Source: Thiodiazotropha sp040506975
Lineage (GTDB): Bacteria > Pseudomonadota > Gammaproteobacteria > Chromatiales > Chromatiaceae
Assembly: GCA_965211775.1 (NCBI GenBank)
Contig: OZ242974.1
Span: 248,001 to 312,000 of the forward strand
Direction of reading: 5' to 3'
Length of the DNA stretch: 64,000 nt
Part shown: piece after piece, positions 1-8,096 of the stretch
Layout: each line of letters starts with the position of its first letter
Position numbering within the stretch: the stretch's first letter is position 1
Translations under genes and position numbers: made by a program
Notes under the pieces: generated by a model
Told to the model about the DNA's origin: nothing
Seen by the model: only the letters and a program-made list of their open reading frames with translations
Database searches by the model: none

Positions 1-120
1 CTTTTCGGGACCGCTCCGATCGGGCTTATAGAATGGGGTTTGATACTGGGTGGCGGCCTCGCGATCTATACCGTAGTGGGCACTGAAAAATGGTTGCGAC
101 GCCGTGCGCATAAAACGTAA
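1..120 (+). CDS. Cation-transporting P-type ATPase, C-terminal end (partial)
   Basis: The frame is open from the first base and ends at TAA 118-120, giving the last 39 residues of a protein that begins outside the window. The tail has LFGTAP, then a hydrophobic segment (GLILGGGLAIYTVV), then the basic end KWLRRRAHKT. This matches the last transmembrane helix and cytoplasmic tail of P-type cation (Ca2+/H+-type) ATPases. The phosphorylation and nucleotide domains are not in view, so the transported ion is unknown. The identification rests on a short tail only. Confidence 0.65.
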   Translation, partial: LFGTAPIGLIEWGLILGGGLAIYTVVGTEKWLRRRAHKT

Positions 121-389
121 CAACACACTAATATTGGAACGGGGAAAGTTGTTTGGGTCAGTCAAAAAGAAGCACCAGTTGAAAGCGCTTTCCTAAACCG
201 TACCGATGTGAATATGAAGAGACATGAAAGCAAACCCTTTTACATTATCCGAGCACACCATGTTTTCTAAACATGGCGAGGAGCCGCTCTAAATGATGAT
301 CTAAATGGGCTATCAACTCATCGGCGGACAACCGTGAATCCACCAACCCCGCCAAATCACCACCGGGCTTGAAGTCTTCCAAAAGTTTA

Positions 390-1418
390 CCTGATTACTC
401 ATGAGGCTCAGCTATTGAGCCTGTGGTGCAAGCATAATGGAACCTACTGAATAAAAGAGGATTTCATCATGCCGAGAAATACTATTCAATTTCAAAAAGG
501 TCTTGGTTTGCACGATTTTCTGGAACAATATGGGACCGAGGATCAGTGTCGACAGGCATTGTATGATTTGCGCTGGCCGACGGGCTATGTCTGCCCTGAG
601 TGCGGCAACACAACAGGCTGTGAACTCAAAAAGCGTCAGATATATCAATGTCACAAGTGCCATCATCAGACTTCCCTGACCGCCGGCAGCATCTTCCATG
701 GCGCCAAGCTGCCGCTGAGAACGTGGTTTCTTGCGATCTATCTGTTGACCCAACGCAAGAAAAGTATCTCGGCGCTGCAACTTTCCCGCGAAATCGGGGT
801 GAACTACAATACGGCCTGGCGACTCAAGCATAAGTTGATGCAGGTGATGATGGAACGTGAGCGTGGAAAAAAACTGGCCGGTCGCATCGAATTGGATGAT
901 GCTTATCTCGGAGGCGAGCAAGCCGGTAAGCGTGGTCGTGGGTCGCGCAACAAAATCCCTTTCGTAGCTGCTGTTGAGACGACGCGGGACGGCAGGCCCA
1001 TGAAAATTCAACTGCGTCGTGTAAGGGGCTTCCGCAAACGTGAAATCGCCCGCTACGCCCGCTCCTGCTTGATGCCTGGCAGCGAAGTCTTTACCGATGG
1101 GCTTTGGTGCTTTAGTGGCGTGACAACCGCTGATTGCCATCATAACCCCATGGTGACGGGTGGTGGGCGCCAAAGTGTCCAGTATTCGTGCTTCAAATGG
1201 GTAAACACGATGTTGGGTAATGTCAAAAACAGTCTGTTGGGTACTTTTCATGCGATTCGAGATAAACATGTGTCGCGTTATCTTGCTGAGTTCGAATATC
1301 GGTTTAACCGCCGTTTCGATTTACCCGCCATGATTGAACGATTGCTTTTTGCCGCTCTTCGCACTCCACCTATGCCATATCGCCTCTTGAGAATGGCTGA
1401 GGTTTAGGGGTAATCAGG
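390..1418 (+). mobile_element. IS1595-family insertion sequence (ISXO2-like), copy 1
   Basis: The element is 1029 bp. Its ends are imperfect inverted repeats: the left end begins CCTGATTACTCATGAGG and the right end, reversed, begins CCTGATTACCCCTAAACC. It is flanked by the exact 8-bp duplication AAAGTTTA at 382-389 and 1419-1426, the duplication length expected for IS1595-type elements. It carries one transposase gene. It lies in the 3' part of the methyltransferase pseudogene, in the opposite orientation to that gene. Copies 2 and 3 in this window have the same length and nearly the same sequence. Confidence 0.95.
469..1407 (+). CDS. IS1595-family transposase (copy 1)
   Basis: This 312-residue transposase mobilises the surrounding element. 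An N-terminal zinc ribbon (CPECGN ... CHKCHHQTS, about residues 42-67) is followed by a helix-turn-helix-like region (SREIGVNYNTAWRLKHKL). The DDE-type nuclease fold of the ISXO2 group follows, with ELDDAYLGGE near residue 141, VFTDGL near 204 and the terminal signature YLAEFEYRFNRRF. It starts at ATG 469 behind AAAGAGGATTTC. It appears intact. It differs from copies 2 and 3 at FHGAKL, where they have FHGTKL. Confidence 0.95.
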   Translation: MPRNTIQFQKGLGLHDFLEQYGTEDQCRQALYDLRWPTGYVCPECGNTTGCELKKRQIYQCHKCHHQTSLTAGSIFHGAKLPLRTWFLAIYLLTQRKKSISALQLSREIGVNYNTAWRLKHKLMQVMMERERGKKLAGRIELDDAYLGGEQAGKRGRGSRNKIPFVAAVETTRDGRPMKIQLRRVRGFRKREIARYARSCLMPGSEVFTDGLWCFSGVTTADCHHNPMVTGGGRQSVQYSCFKWVNTMLGNVKNSLLGTFHAIRDKHVSRYLAEFEYRFNRRFDLPAMIERLLFAALRTPPMPYRLLRMAEV

Positions 1419-2718
1419 AAAGTTTATGGAGCAGTTTTTCTTTATCCGTGGCCCCATCTATATATCTAATAACACGTGCGGCGAACTGATCCAGATGTAT
1501 TCCCGCATGATGAATAGTTGGAATATGACCGTCCCCACGTAATATACCCAGGCGAGCTACTGCATCCATCTGCCAATCGGGCAGGCCGACTGTGTCGCCA
1601 ACCATATCTATTGGTCTTGCATGGAGGATGCCCTTCGCATAAAGCATCAGCATTTCATTGAGCATTTCATTTTCCTGCGCTGCAAAATGATCGCCACCGT
1701 CGCCACGCACCCATTCTGCCGCTCGACTCACTAATTCAGCAAAAGAGACAGGTGTTGGAAAACAGTCTGTCATCAAGGCTATTCCCGCCTTGGTCAAGGG
1801 ATGGGCAATTTCGTACTTCTGACCTTCCGAATGCTTGAAAGACGCCGGCTTGTTTCGGCGCAGGTCCAGTTTTTTAGGTGGGCGTAAATCAGCTATCCAT
1901 GCGAAGTTACGCAGCTGCTGTATATCCGGCGAGCGAGAAGGCTGCCTGGCTTTATGACACAGCAGGCTTTGATGAAAACTGCGGTTCAATAAAAAATCTG
2001 CCTGTTGCAACCGTTCAATCGGATCGTCAATCATGTTAAGAAATCGTTCAGCCTCTTCTCCCAGGTAACAGGGAAATTGCATCTCAAGCACAATATCACC
2101 GACATAATCCAGACCATGTTTATTGGCCTCACTGATGAAATCGGCAAGCAACACAGGTTCATTATAGGTTTCCAGATACTCATGATAGAGGTAGCTGGGA
2201 TGTGCGTTGCGTATGCGCTCTATTTCATCTTTCAAATAGTACAAGAGCGCTTGCTCCGATCCCCCCAATCCTGCTTCGAGAAAATCCAGGTAATTTTGAG
2301 CGGCATCCAGCCTGGCACGCGGTGATTGGATATTCCGCACCTGATACAGCAGCATATCGCGCAGCATCCCTCGCATACGCCATCCCGGATAACTGTTATA
2401 ACTGATATAAGCCACGCCCTATGGGCTGAGCAACCGCGAAGAGAGTTCGATTATCCGCTCACGAACCTCGGGAGGTGACCAGGAATAGACACCATGGGTG
2501 ATGATATAGTCGAACCTGAGCCCCTCATCCTGCAGATCGAGTATATCCGCCTGCCTTATATCGCAGTTTGCCAAACCAAGCTCATTAATCCGGGATAACC
2601 CTTCTTGCGCCTGTTCAGGAGATAGCTCTATACCCAGAAAATAGCTATCCGGCAACCGCGCTGCCATGGGTATCAGGTTACCCCCGCAGGCACAGCCAAG
2701 CTCCAGGACATTGCACTT

Positions 2719-3747
2719 CCTGATTACCCCTGAGGCTCAGCTATTGAGCCTGTGGTGCAAGCATAATGGAACCTACTGAATAAAAGAGGATTTCATCATG
2801 CCGAGAAATACCATTCAATTTCAAAAAGGCCTTGGTTTGCACGATTTTCTGGAACAATATGGGACCGAGGATCAGTGTCGACAGGCATTGTATGATTTGC
2901 GCTGGCCGACGGGCTATGTCTGCCCTGAGTGCGGCAACACAACAGGCTGTGAACTCAAAAAGCGTCAGATATATCAATGTCACAAGTGCCATCATCAGAC
3001 TTCCCTGACCGCCGGCAGCATCTTCCATGGCACCAAGCTGCCGCTGAGAACGTGGTTTCTTGCGATCTATCTGTTGACCCAACGCAAGAAAAGTATCTCG
3101 GCGCTGCAACTTTCCCGCGAAATCGGGGTGAACTACAATACGGCCTGGCGACTCAAGCATAAGTTGATGCAGGTGATGATGGAACGTGAGCGTGGAAAAA
3201 AACTGGCCGGTCGCATCGAATTGGATGATGCTTATCTCGGAGGCGAGCAAGCCGGTAAGCGTGGTCGTGGGTCGCGCAACAAAATCCCTTTCGTAGCTGC
3301 TGTTGAGACGACGCGGGACGGCAGGCCCATGAAAATTCAACTGCGTCGTGTAAGGGGCTTCCGCAAACGTGAAATCGCCCGCTACGCCCGCTCCTGCTTG
3401 ATGCCTGGCAGCGAAGTCTTTACCGATGGGCTTTGGTGCTTTAGTGGCGTGATAACCGCTGATTGCCATCATAACCCCATGGTGACGGGTGGTGGGCGCC
3501 AAAGTGTCCAGTATTCGTGCTTCAAATGGGTAAACACGATGTTGGGTAATGTCAAAAACAGTCTGTTGGGTACTTTTCATGCGATTCGAGATAAACATGT
3601 GTCGCGTTATCTTGCTGAGTTCGAATATCGGTTTAACCGCCGTTTCGATTTACCCGCCATGATTGAACGATTGCTTTTTGCCGCTCTTCGCACTCCACCT
3701 ATGCCATATCGCCTCTTGAGAATGGCTGAGGTTTAGGGGTAATCAGG
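2719..3747 (+). mobile_element. IS1595-family insertion sequence, copy 2
   Basis: The element is 1029 bp with the same ends as copy 1, flanked by the exact 8-bp duplication TTGCACTT at 2711-2718 and 3748-3755. Deleting the element and one duplication restores the frame of the methyltransferase (KCNVLELGC), which proves both the boundaries and the host gene. It has the same orientation as copy 1. The two copies bracket about 1.3 kb of the same gene, so they could recombine or move together, but each has its own target duplication and therefore arrived separately. Confidence 0.96.
2798..3736 (+). CDS. IS1595-family transposase (copy 2)
   Basis: The 312-residue transposase is nearly identical to copy 1, with the zinc ribbon, ELDDAYLGGE motif and C-terminal YRFNRRF signature intact. 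Coding differences from copy 1 include FHGTKL and GVITAD (copies 1 and 3 have GVTTAD). The near identity points to very recent transposition. The gene starts at ATG 2798 with the same upstream sequence as the other copies. Confidence 0.95.
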   Translation: MPRNTIQFQKGLGLHDFLEQYGTEDQCRQALYDLRWPTGYVCPECGNTTGCELKKRQIYQCHKCHHQTSLTAGSIFHGTKLPLRTWFLAIYLLTQRKKSISALQLSREIGVNYNTAWRLKHKLMQVMMERERGKKLAGRIELDDAYLGGEQAGKRGRGSRNKIPFVAAVETTRDGRPMKIQLRRVRGFRKREIARYARSCLMPGSEVFTDGLWCFSGVITADCHHNPMVTGGGRQSVQYSCFKWVNTMLGNVKNSLLGTFHAIRDKHVSRYLAEFEYRFNRRFDLPAMIERLLFAALRTPPMPYRLLRMAEV

Positions 3748-3875
3748 TTGCACTTTGTCGGTGGAACGGAATCAATCCCATACAAACGCGCCAAACATGC
3801 CAAATGTCCTGGATGTGTTTCAGGTAAAGGAGTTGATTCGTAGGGTATTGCATCGTAGCTATCAGCAATACTCAT

Positions 3876-4233
3876 GGTTATCTCCTGGGATAAACACTTG
3901 GATTGAAGCGATCATCACCCGTCAATCCAATATAAATCGAGGGTCACATGGCAGATAGAATTTTGAGTGCTATTGGATTTGGCTTTTCAAAGATTCTATT
4001 TTCCATCCACTTGAAAACCAAAATTCTCATCATGAAACGCATGTTTGAGCGAAACGGTCTGCCAAGACCGGAATTAATGATGTCCACTCCGAATAAAGCT
4101 TGTTGACACCGACAATAGCACCAATGCGACTTTCAAAGCGACTTGCAATCACCCCACACCCGGACCTGACGTGGTGATATCATTGGGCTTATCCAATTAA
4201 CCAATTTTAACTGACTGAAATAACGAAAAACGC
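3876..4233. other. Intergenic region upstream of the methyltransferase pseudogene and rsmA
   Basis: This region holds the divergent upstream sequences of the methyltransferase pseudogene (minus strand) and rsmA (plus strand). I see no convincing gene, terminator or RNA. A 24-codon frame at 4032-4106 lacks a ribosome site and any recognisable similarity. Confidence 0.5.
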
Positions 4234-5025
4234 ATGGTTAATCCGCCAACACACAGGGCCAGAAAAAGATTCGGCCAGAACTTCCTCCACGACCCCGGCA
4301 TCATCCAGCGCATCGTTCAGGCCATCGATCCGCAACCGGGTGACAACCTGATCGAGATCGGGCCCGGACAAGGCGCCATCACCACGGAGCTGCTGCCTCT
4401 GATCGGCCATATGCACGCCGTCGAACTGGACCGCGATCTGGTGACACCGCTGGCGGAGCGTTGCACCTCGTTGGGTGAATTGCGGATCCACAATACCGAC
4501 GCTCTGAAGTTCGACTTCACTCAGCTTGCGGAAGCTGAGCGACCGCTCAGGGTGGTGGGAAACCTGCCCTACAACATCTCCACACCGCTGCTGTTTCACC
4601 TCCTGGACCAGGCCGGCCAGATCCGCGACATGCATTTTATGCTACAGAAAGAGGTGGTGAATCGCATGGCGGCGAAGCCTGGGAGTAAGACCTACGGCCG
4701 CCTGACGGTGATGCTGCAGGCCAGGGCCGAGGTCACATCGCTGTTCAGCATCGGACCCGGCGCCTTCAATCCGCCACCCAAGGTGGAATCCGCCTTTGTG
4801 CGTCTGCTGCCGCTGAAACCGCCCCCTTACCAGATCGATGATTGGGATCGCTTCAGCAGGCTGGTCAGCCAGGCCTTCTCCCAACGGCGCAAGACCCTGC
4901 GCAACAGCCTGGGCAAGCTGTTGACGGCGGACGCCATCACGGCAGCCGGTATCGATCCCGGCAACCGGGCGGAGCAGCTCAGCGTGGCGGAATTCGTCAA
5001 TCTGGCCAAGCGGGCAACCACATGA
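4234..5025 (+). CDS. rsmA: 16S rRNA (adenine(1518)-N(6)/adenine(1519)-N(6))-dimethyltransferase
   Basis: RsmA (KsgA) adds four methyl groups to two adjacent adenines in the 3' hairpin of 16S rRNA during late 30S assembly, using S-adenosylmethionine. The product is 263 residues, close to the usual length. The start region has RKRFGQNFLHDPGII, then the SAM motif IEIGPGQGAIT near residue 46, and the catalytic NLPYNIS motif near 110. The C-terminal helical domain has FNPPPKVESAF and FSQRRKTLRNSL. Its usual neighbours pdxA, apaG and apaH are absent: it follows the wrecked methyltransferase locus and appears to be transcribed alone. Confidence 0.97.
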   Translation: MVNPPTHRARKRFGQNFLHDPGIIQRIVQAIDPQPGDNLIEIGPGQGAITTELLPLIGHMHAVELDRDLVTPLAERCTSLGELRIHNTDALKFDFTQLAEAERPLRVVGNLPYNISTPLLFHLLDQAGQIRDMHFMLQKEVVNRMAAKPGSKTYGRLTVMLQARAEVTSLFSIGPGAFNPPPKVESAFVRLLPLKPPPYQIDDWDRFSRLVSQAFSQRRKTLRNSLGKLLTADAITAAGIDPGNRAEQLSVAEFVNLAKRATT

Positions 5026-5332
5026 CAGCTAAACGATAACTCCTTGCTCAGTCTGTCTGCGTGCCGATTGCCCTGGGAAGAAATACCGGCTGTCCGAACG
5101 CAACTGAGTCAAATCCGATTCTCAATATGCCCTTGGAACAAGGCCGGGACATTGAATACAGTGATTGTTGCCGATCCGTTGACCCGGCAAGGCGATTGGT
5201 AATATTCACCACAATAATGTGACATTCTGTGTCAGGCTAACGAATACACAACACCCTGCCAACCAGTCAATAGCGTTTGTCTATACTCTGGTCATACTGC
5301 TCAGAATAAACAAATCAAGACATGGAAGTACT
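5026..5332 (+). other. Non-coding gap between rsmA and the HD-domain gene
   Basis: About 300 bp without a credible gene. It should hold the promoter of the downstream HD-domain gene; TATACT at 5281-5286 is a possible -10 box, but no matching -35 box is clear. No terminator hairpin with a T-run is seen after rsmA. Confidence 0.4.
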
Positions 5333-6193
5333 ATGAAAATCACCACGCTGATCATAGAGACGCTCGGCAACCATATTGAGGAAACCTACCTTAGCCTCTA
5401 CGGTCCACAGGAACCGCTGTATCCCAAGGCCCTCAATTCAGCCGCACGCATGGTGCTGGAACTCATAGCAAACAGCGACGCCCTGTATCACGATGTCCAC
5501 CATACCGTGCAGGTCACACTGGTAGGCGAGGCGATTCTGCGGGGTCGCCACATGATCAAACGTGTCAACCCTGACGACTGGCTGCATTTTATGGTGGCCT
5601 GCCTGCTGCACGACATCGGGTACATCCGCGGGGTATGCCCCGGTGACTCCGATACCGCGTTTGTCATCGATGCGGAAGGAAACCGCATTACGCCGCCGCG
5701 CGGCGCCTCCGGTGCCTTTCTCACACCCTATCATGTCGACCGCGGCATCCTCTTCGCCAAGAACCGCGGGAAAGATGTTCCCTATGTCGACACCGAACGC
5801 CTGACACGCGCCATTGAATTGACGAGATTTCCTGTTCCGGACTCGGCAGACCATCAGGAAACAGATACAGAGGCCGGTCTGGTTCGTGCAGCAGATCTCA
5901 TTGGCCAACTTGGTGATCCCGACCACATGCGCCGGTTGTCGGGACTCTACTACGAGTTCGTTGAAACCGGGACTGCCGAAAGACTTGGCTATACCAACGC
6001 CGCCGATCTTGCTGAGGATTATCCGGTCTTTTTCTGGAACAAGGCGCAGCCCTATCTGAAAGACGCCTTGCGCTACCTTCAGCTGACCCAGGAAGGCAAG
6101 CAGTGGATTGCGAATTTGCATTCACACGTGTTTGCCGTGGAACACAACCAGTTTTACCTGGGGCCGTTCAGCGGTAAGAAGACGACAGAATAG
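5333..6193 (+). CDS. HD-domain metal-dependent phosphohydrolase-like protein
   Basis: A 286-residue protein of the HD superfamily, enzymes that use metal-bound histidines and aspartates to hydrolyse phosphate esters. Visible pieces of the metal site are YHDVHHTVQV (about residues 50-59), ACLLHDIGY (about 90-98) and a later AADLIGQL segment. I chose ATG 5333 because it follows a GGAAG ribosome site and begins a normal MKITTLIIETLGNHIE helix; an open frame extends 38 codons upstream but looks non-coding. The substrate cannot be told. There is no GGDEF, EAL or PAS partner domain, and the gene stands alone. Confidence 0.75.
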   Translation: MKITTLIIETLGNHIEETYLSLYGPQEPLYPKALNSAARMVLELIANSDALYHDVHHTVQVTLVGEAILRGRHMIKRVNPDDWLHFMVACLLHDIGYIRGVCPGDSDTAFVIDAEGNRITPPRGASGAFLTPYHVDRGILFAKNRGKDVPYVDTERLTRAIELTRFPVPDSADHQETDTEAGLVRAADLIGQLGDPDHMRRLSGLYYEFVETGTAERLGYTNAADLAEDYPVFFWNKAQPYLKDALRYLQLTQEGKQWIANLHSHVFAVEHNQFYLGPFSGKKTTE

Positions 6194-6467
6194 AATTATC
6201 TGATCCAACCGCAGTCGGTCTGCCGGCTGCTCGCGACTTCGCCGCCAATCGGCTTGATGACAACGACCGCTTGCCATCGGCTGAGAGTGACGAAGACATG
6301 GCAGTTCGCTCGGGCGTAGAAGCGGATGCTAATTGTCATAAGTCAAACACATCCTAGACACACTATACAGAATAGGATGCCTGACCTACCCTATCTGAAT
6401 CAGGTCACTCCTATCGCGACCCTGCAGTAGATACGCGATATCTAACTCTTAACCGGGGAGCGAAGCC

Positions 6468-6998
6468 ATGCGCCAGACAAGACATTCCATTTCCTTGATC
6501 CTGAAGGGTTTTTTCCTGATTTTCGGCTTATGGCCGCTATGCGCGAATTCCTGGACCGACGACATCACCGAGACGGCCTATGTCAATACCGTCTGCGAAC
6601 TGACACCCGAGGCGCAGTGTTCCTGGGCCATTCTGATCGATCTGGAAGCCCCGGGGGTGGATATGCATGAGTCCTCCCTTGCATCCGCCCGTCTCGACAG
6701 ATCGAATTTCGAGCGGGCAAACTTCTCACGCGCGATATTTCAACTGGCCAATCTCAAGGACACCAATCTCATGCTGAGTAATTTGAAGCACGCACACATG
6801 CACGGCGTCAATCTGCAGAACGCCAACCTGATGTTTGCCAATCTGAGCGGCGCCAGCCTTTTCGATGCCGACTTGAGCGGAGCGGATCTGCGGGGAGCGA
6901 ATCTGGTAGGGGCCATTCTGATAAAAGCCAAACTCGATGGCGCAACCTGGACTGACGGCCACATCTGCGCAGAGGGCTCTATCGGTGAATGCAAATAG
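6468..6998 (+). CDS. Exported pentapeptide-repeat protein
   Basis: A 176-residue protein with a likely signal peptide (SISLILKGFFLIFGLWPL, ending about CANS). A mature N-terminus with two cysteines (VCELTPEAQC) follows, then about 16 pentapeptide repeats of the A(D/N)LXX type (residues ~75-155: ANFSR, ANLKD, ANLMF, ADLSG, ADLRG, ANLVG). Such repeats fold into a square right-handed beta-helix. A short tail with a cysteine pair (HICAEGSIGEC) ends it. It starts at ATG 6468 behind GGGGAG. The function is unknown; the export signal argues against a gyrase-protecting Qnr role. It has no operon partner on this strand. Confidence 0.8.
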   Translation: MRQTRHSISLILKGFFLIFGLWPLCANSWTDDITETAYVNTVCELTPEAQCSWAILIDLEAPGVDMHESSLASARLDRSNFERANFSRAIFQLANLKDTNLMLSNLKHAHMHGVNLQNANLMFANLSGASLFDADLSGADLRGANLVGAILIKAKLDGATWTDGHICAEGSIGECK

Positions 6999-7079
6999 CT
7001 TAATCGAAACGGTATAAATCACTTCGGCTCAACATTCGGGGTCGGGCCCTTTCGACGCTGATCGACTGAGCCTGTCGGA

Positions 7080-7796
7080 TCACCGCGGTGTGGCAACCAT
7101 GGAGACTTCCTGTGCCGGCTTCAAGGTATGCGCAGCCCACCTGATCAAGCGAAATCCAGATTCGCCAAACCCCAGCCGTTGCGCCCAGTTGGCCGCAAAG
7201 CGATCGTAGCCAAAACGGCGCACAGCGCCCGAAGTGATTTCGAATCCACAATCATCCACCAGATTACCCAACGTCTGTACATTCCATGCGTAGAGATGAT
7301 GATTGGGTTCCTGCGGATCATATTTCCGATAGCGCTTCTCTTTCTCATAGGGAACGAACAACAACAGCCTTCCATCTTTCTTAAGTAAGCGACGTATCTC
7401 CGCCAAGACGCCAATCGGCGTGGGGACATGTTCAAGCACATGGTGACAAACCATCACATCCACCGCGTGGTCCGACAGGGTGGAAGTATCGGAGACAAAC
7501 TCGATACCCTGCCTTTTCAGCATGGGCTCCAGATGCTGGGCCAGGTCGAATCCCAGACGCTTGTGGCAATTCAGCTTGGCCATATTCCAGCCAAAGCCGA
7601 CACCATATTCCATCACTACATCAGACGATCTGACCTGCGGTGCGATCTTCTCATATCTGAGCTGGGCTACCCAGGGAAAGGCTTCCTCCGGAATGTCGCG
7701 TTTCTTGCCGTGATACTCGCGACCCAGGTCACCTTGATAACGTTGTTTGATTCGATCTTCGATGTTCATCTGACAGCCTGACGACTCCTCCATCAA
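7080..7796 (-). CDS. Class I SAM-dependent methyltransferase (methyltransferase type 11-like)
   Basis: A protein of up to 238 residues with a Rossmann methyltransferase core: VMEYGVGFGWNMAKL is the SAM-binding loop (about residues 60-75), MVCHHVLEHV is the post-beta4 segment typical of methyltransferase_11 enzymes, and GRLLLFVPYE is beta5. The acceptor is unknown; the type is common in lipid, quinone and glycan modification. The start is uncertain: the second methionine (7769, MNIEDRIKQRYQGD) is also plausible because the first nine residues look non-native. It is convergent with the pentapeptide gene and divergent from lon. Confidence 0.8.
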   Translation of the reverse strand: MMEESSGCQMNIEDRIKQRYQGDLGREYHGKKRDIPEEAFPWVAQLRYEKIAPQVRSSDVVMEYGVGFGWNMAKLNCHKRLGFDLAQHLEPMLKRQGIEFVSDTSTLSDHAVDVMVCHHVLEHVPTPIGVLAEIRRLLKKDGRLLLFVPYEKEKRYRKYDPQEPNHHLYAWNVQTLGNLVDDCGFEITSGAVRRFGYDRFAANWAQRLGFGESGFRLIRWAAHTLKPAQEVSMVATPR

Positions 7797-7922
7797 TTAA
7801 AACAACTATACCACGGCTACTCTCCGATACTCAGGACAAGCAGGATTGCGGTAATCCGTCATACACCGACGATACCAACGGTATTTACAATCCCCCCGAC
7901 AAGGTTGCTCGATCTTTGTAGG

Positions 7923-7950
7923 CTTGCAACTCGGCAAACCGACCCCATAT
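7923..7950 (+). promoter_or_regulatory. Sigma-32 (heat-shock) type promoter of lon
   Basis: CTTGCAA at 7923-7929 and CCCCATAT at 7943-7950 are separated by 13 bp. They match the RpoH consensus (CTTGAAA, 11-16 bp, CCCCATNT) at nearly every key position. The site lies about 150 bp upstream of lon on the same strand, and lon is a classical RpoH target. The start of transcription would be near 7957-7960. Confidence 0.75.
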
Positions 7951-8096
7951 GTTGTAGATCACTGAAATTTTCGTTGAAATCCACTCACAACCCGATAGAT
8001 ACAACATAAAATTAACAAGCCAACCACAAATAGACGCCAATCTTTCATACTGTTGTAGATTGATCTCAAAGGGCAATAAATCCAAAAGGTACCGGC

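Larger units (their letters stand above)
245..3875 (-). pseudogene. Class I SAM methyltransferase with methyltransferase regulatory domain, broken by two IS insertions and an amber codon
   Basis: The original gene can be reassembled. It starts at ATG 3875 behind an AGGAGA ribosome site and reads MSIADSYDAIPYES... to PPTKCN. The IS1595 copy at 2719-3747 interrupts it. After removing that element and one 8-bp target copy, the frame continues with VLELGCACGGN, the SAM-binding glycine motif. At 2417-2419 a TAG replaces a sense codon (probably CAG, giving LLSPQGVAYISYN). The regulatory domain follows, until the second IS1595 copy (390-1418) cuts it after HKL. The last piece runs from 389 to the stop at 245-247 (KLLEDFKPGGDLAG...HGVLG). 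The intact product would be roughly 520 residues, the usual size for this family. The substrate is unknown. With three independent lesions the gene is dead. Confidence 0.9.

Noticed and set aside
412..1269. A 285-codon open frame antisense to the IS1595 transposase (also at 2741-3598 and 31715-32572)
   Set aside because: It is fully overlapped by a clear transposase gene, is repeated only because the IS is repeated, and has no recognisable motif.
390..3747. A composite transposon formed by IS1595 copies 1 and 2
   Set aside because: Each copy has its own 8-bp duplication and the DNA between them is part of the interrupted gene, not cargo.
4032..4106. A 24-codon frame upstream of rsmA (MKRMFERNGLPRP...)
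   Set aside because: No ribosome site, no similarity and far too short to support.
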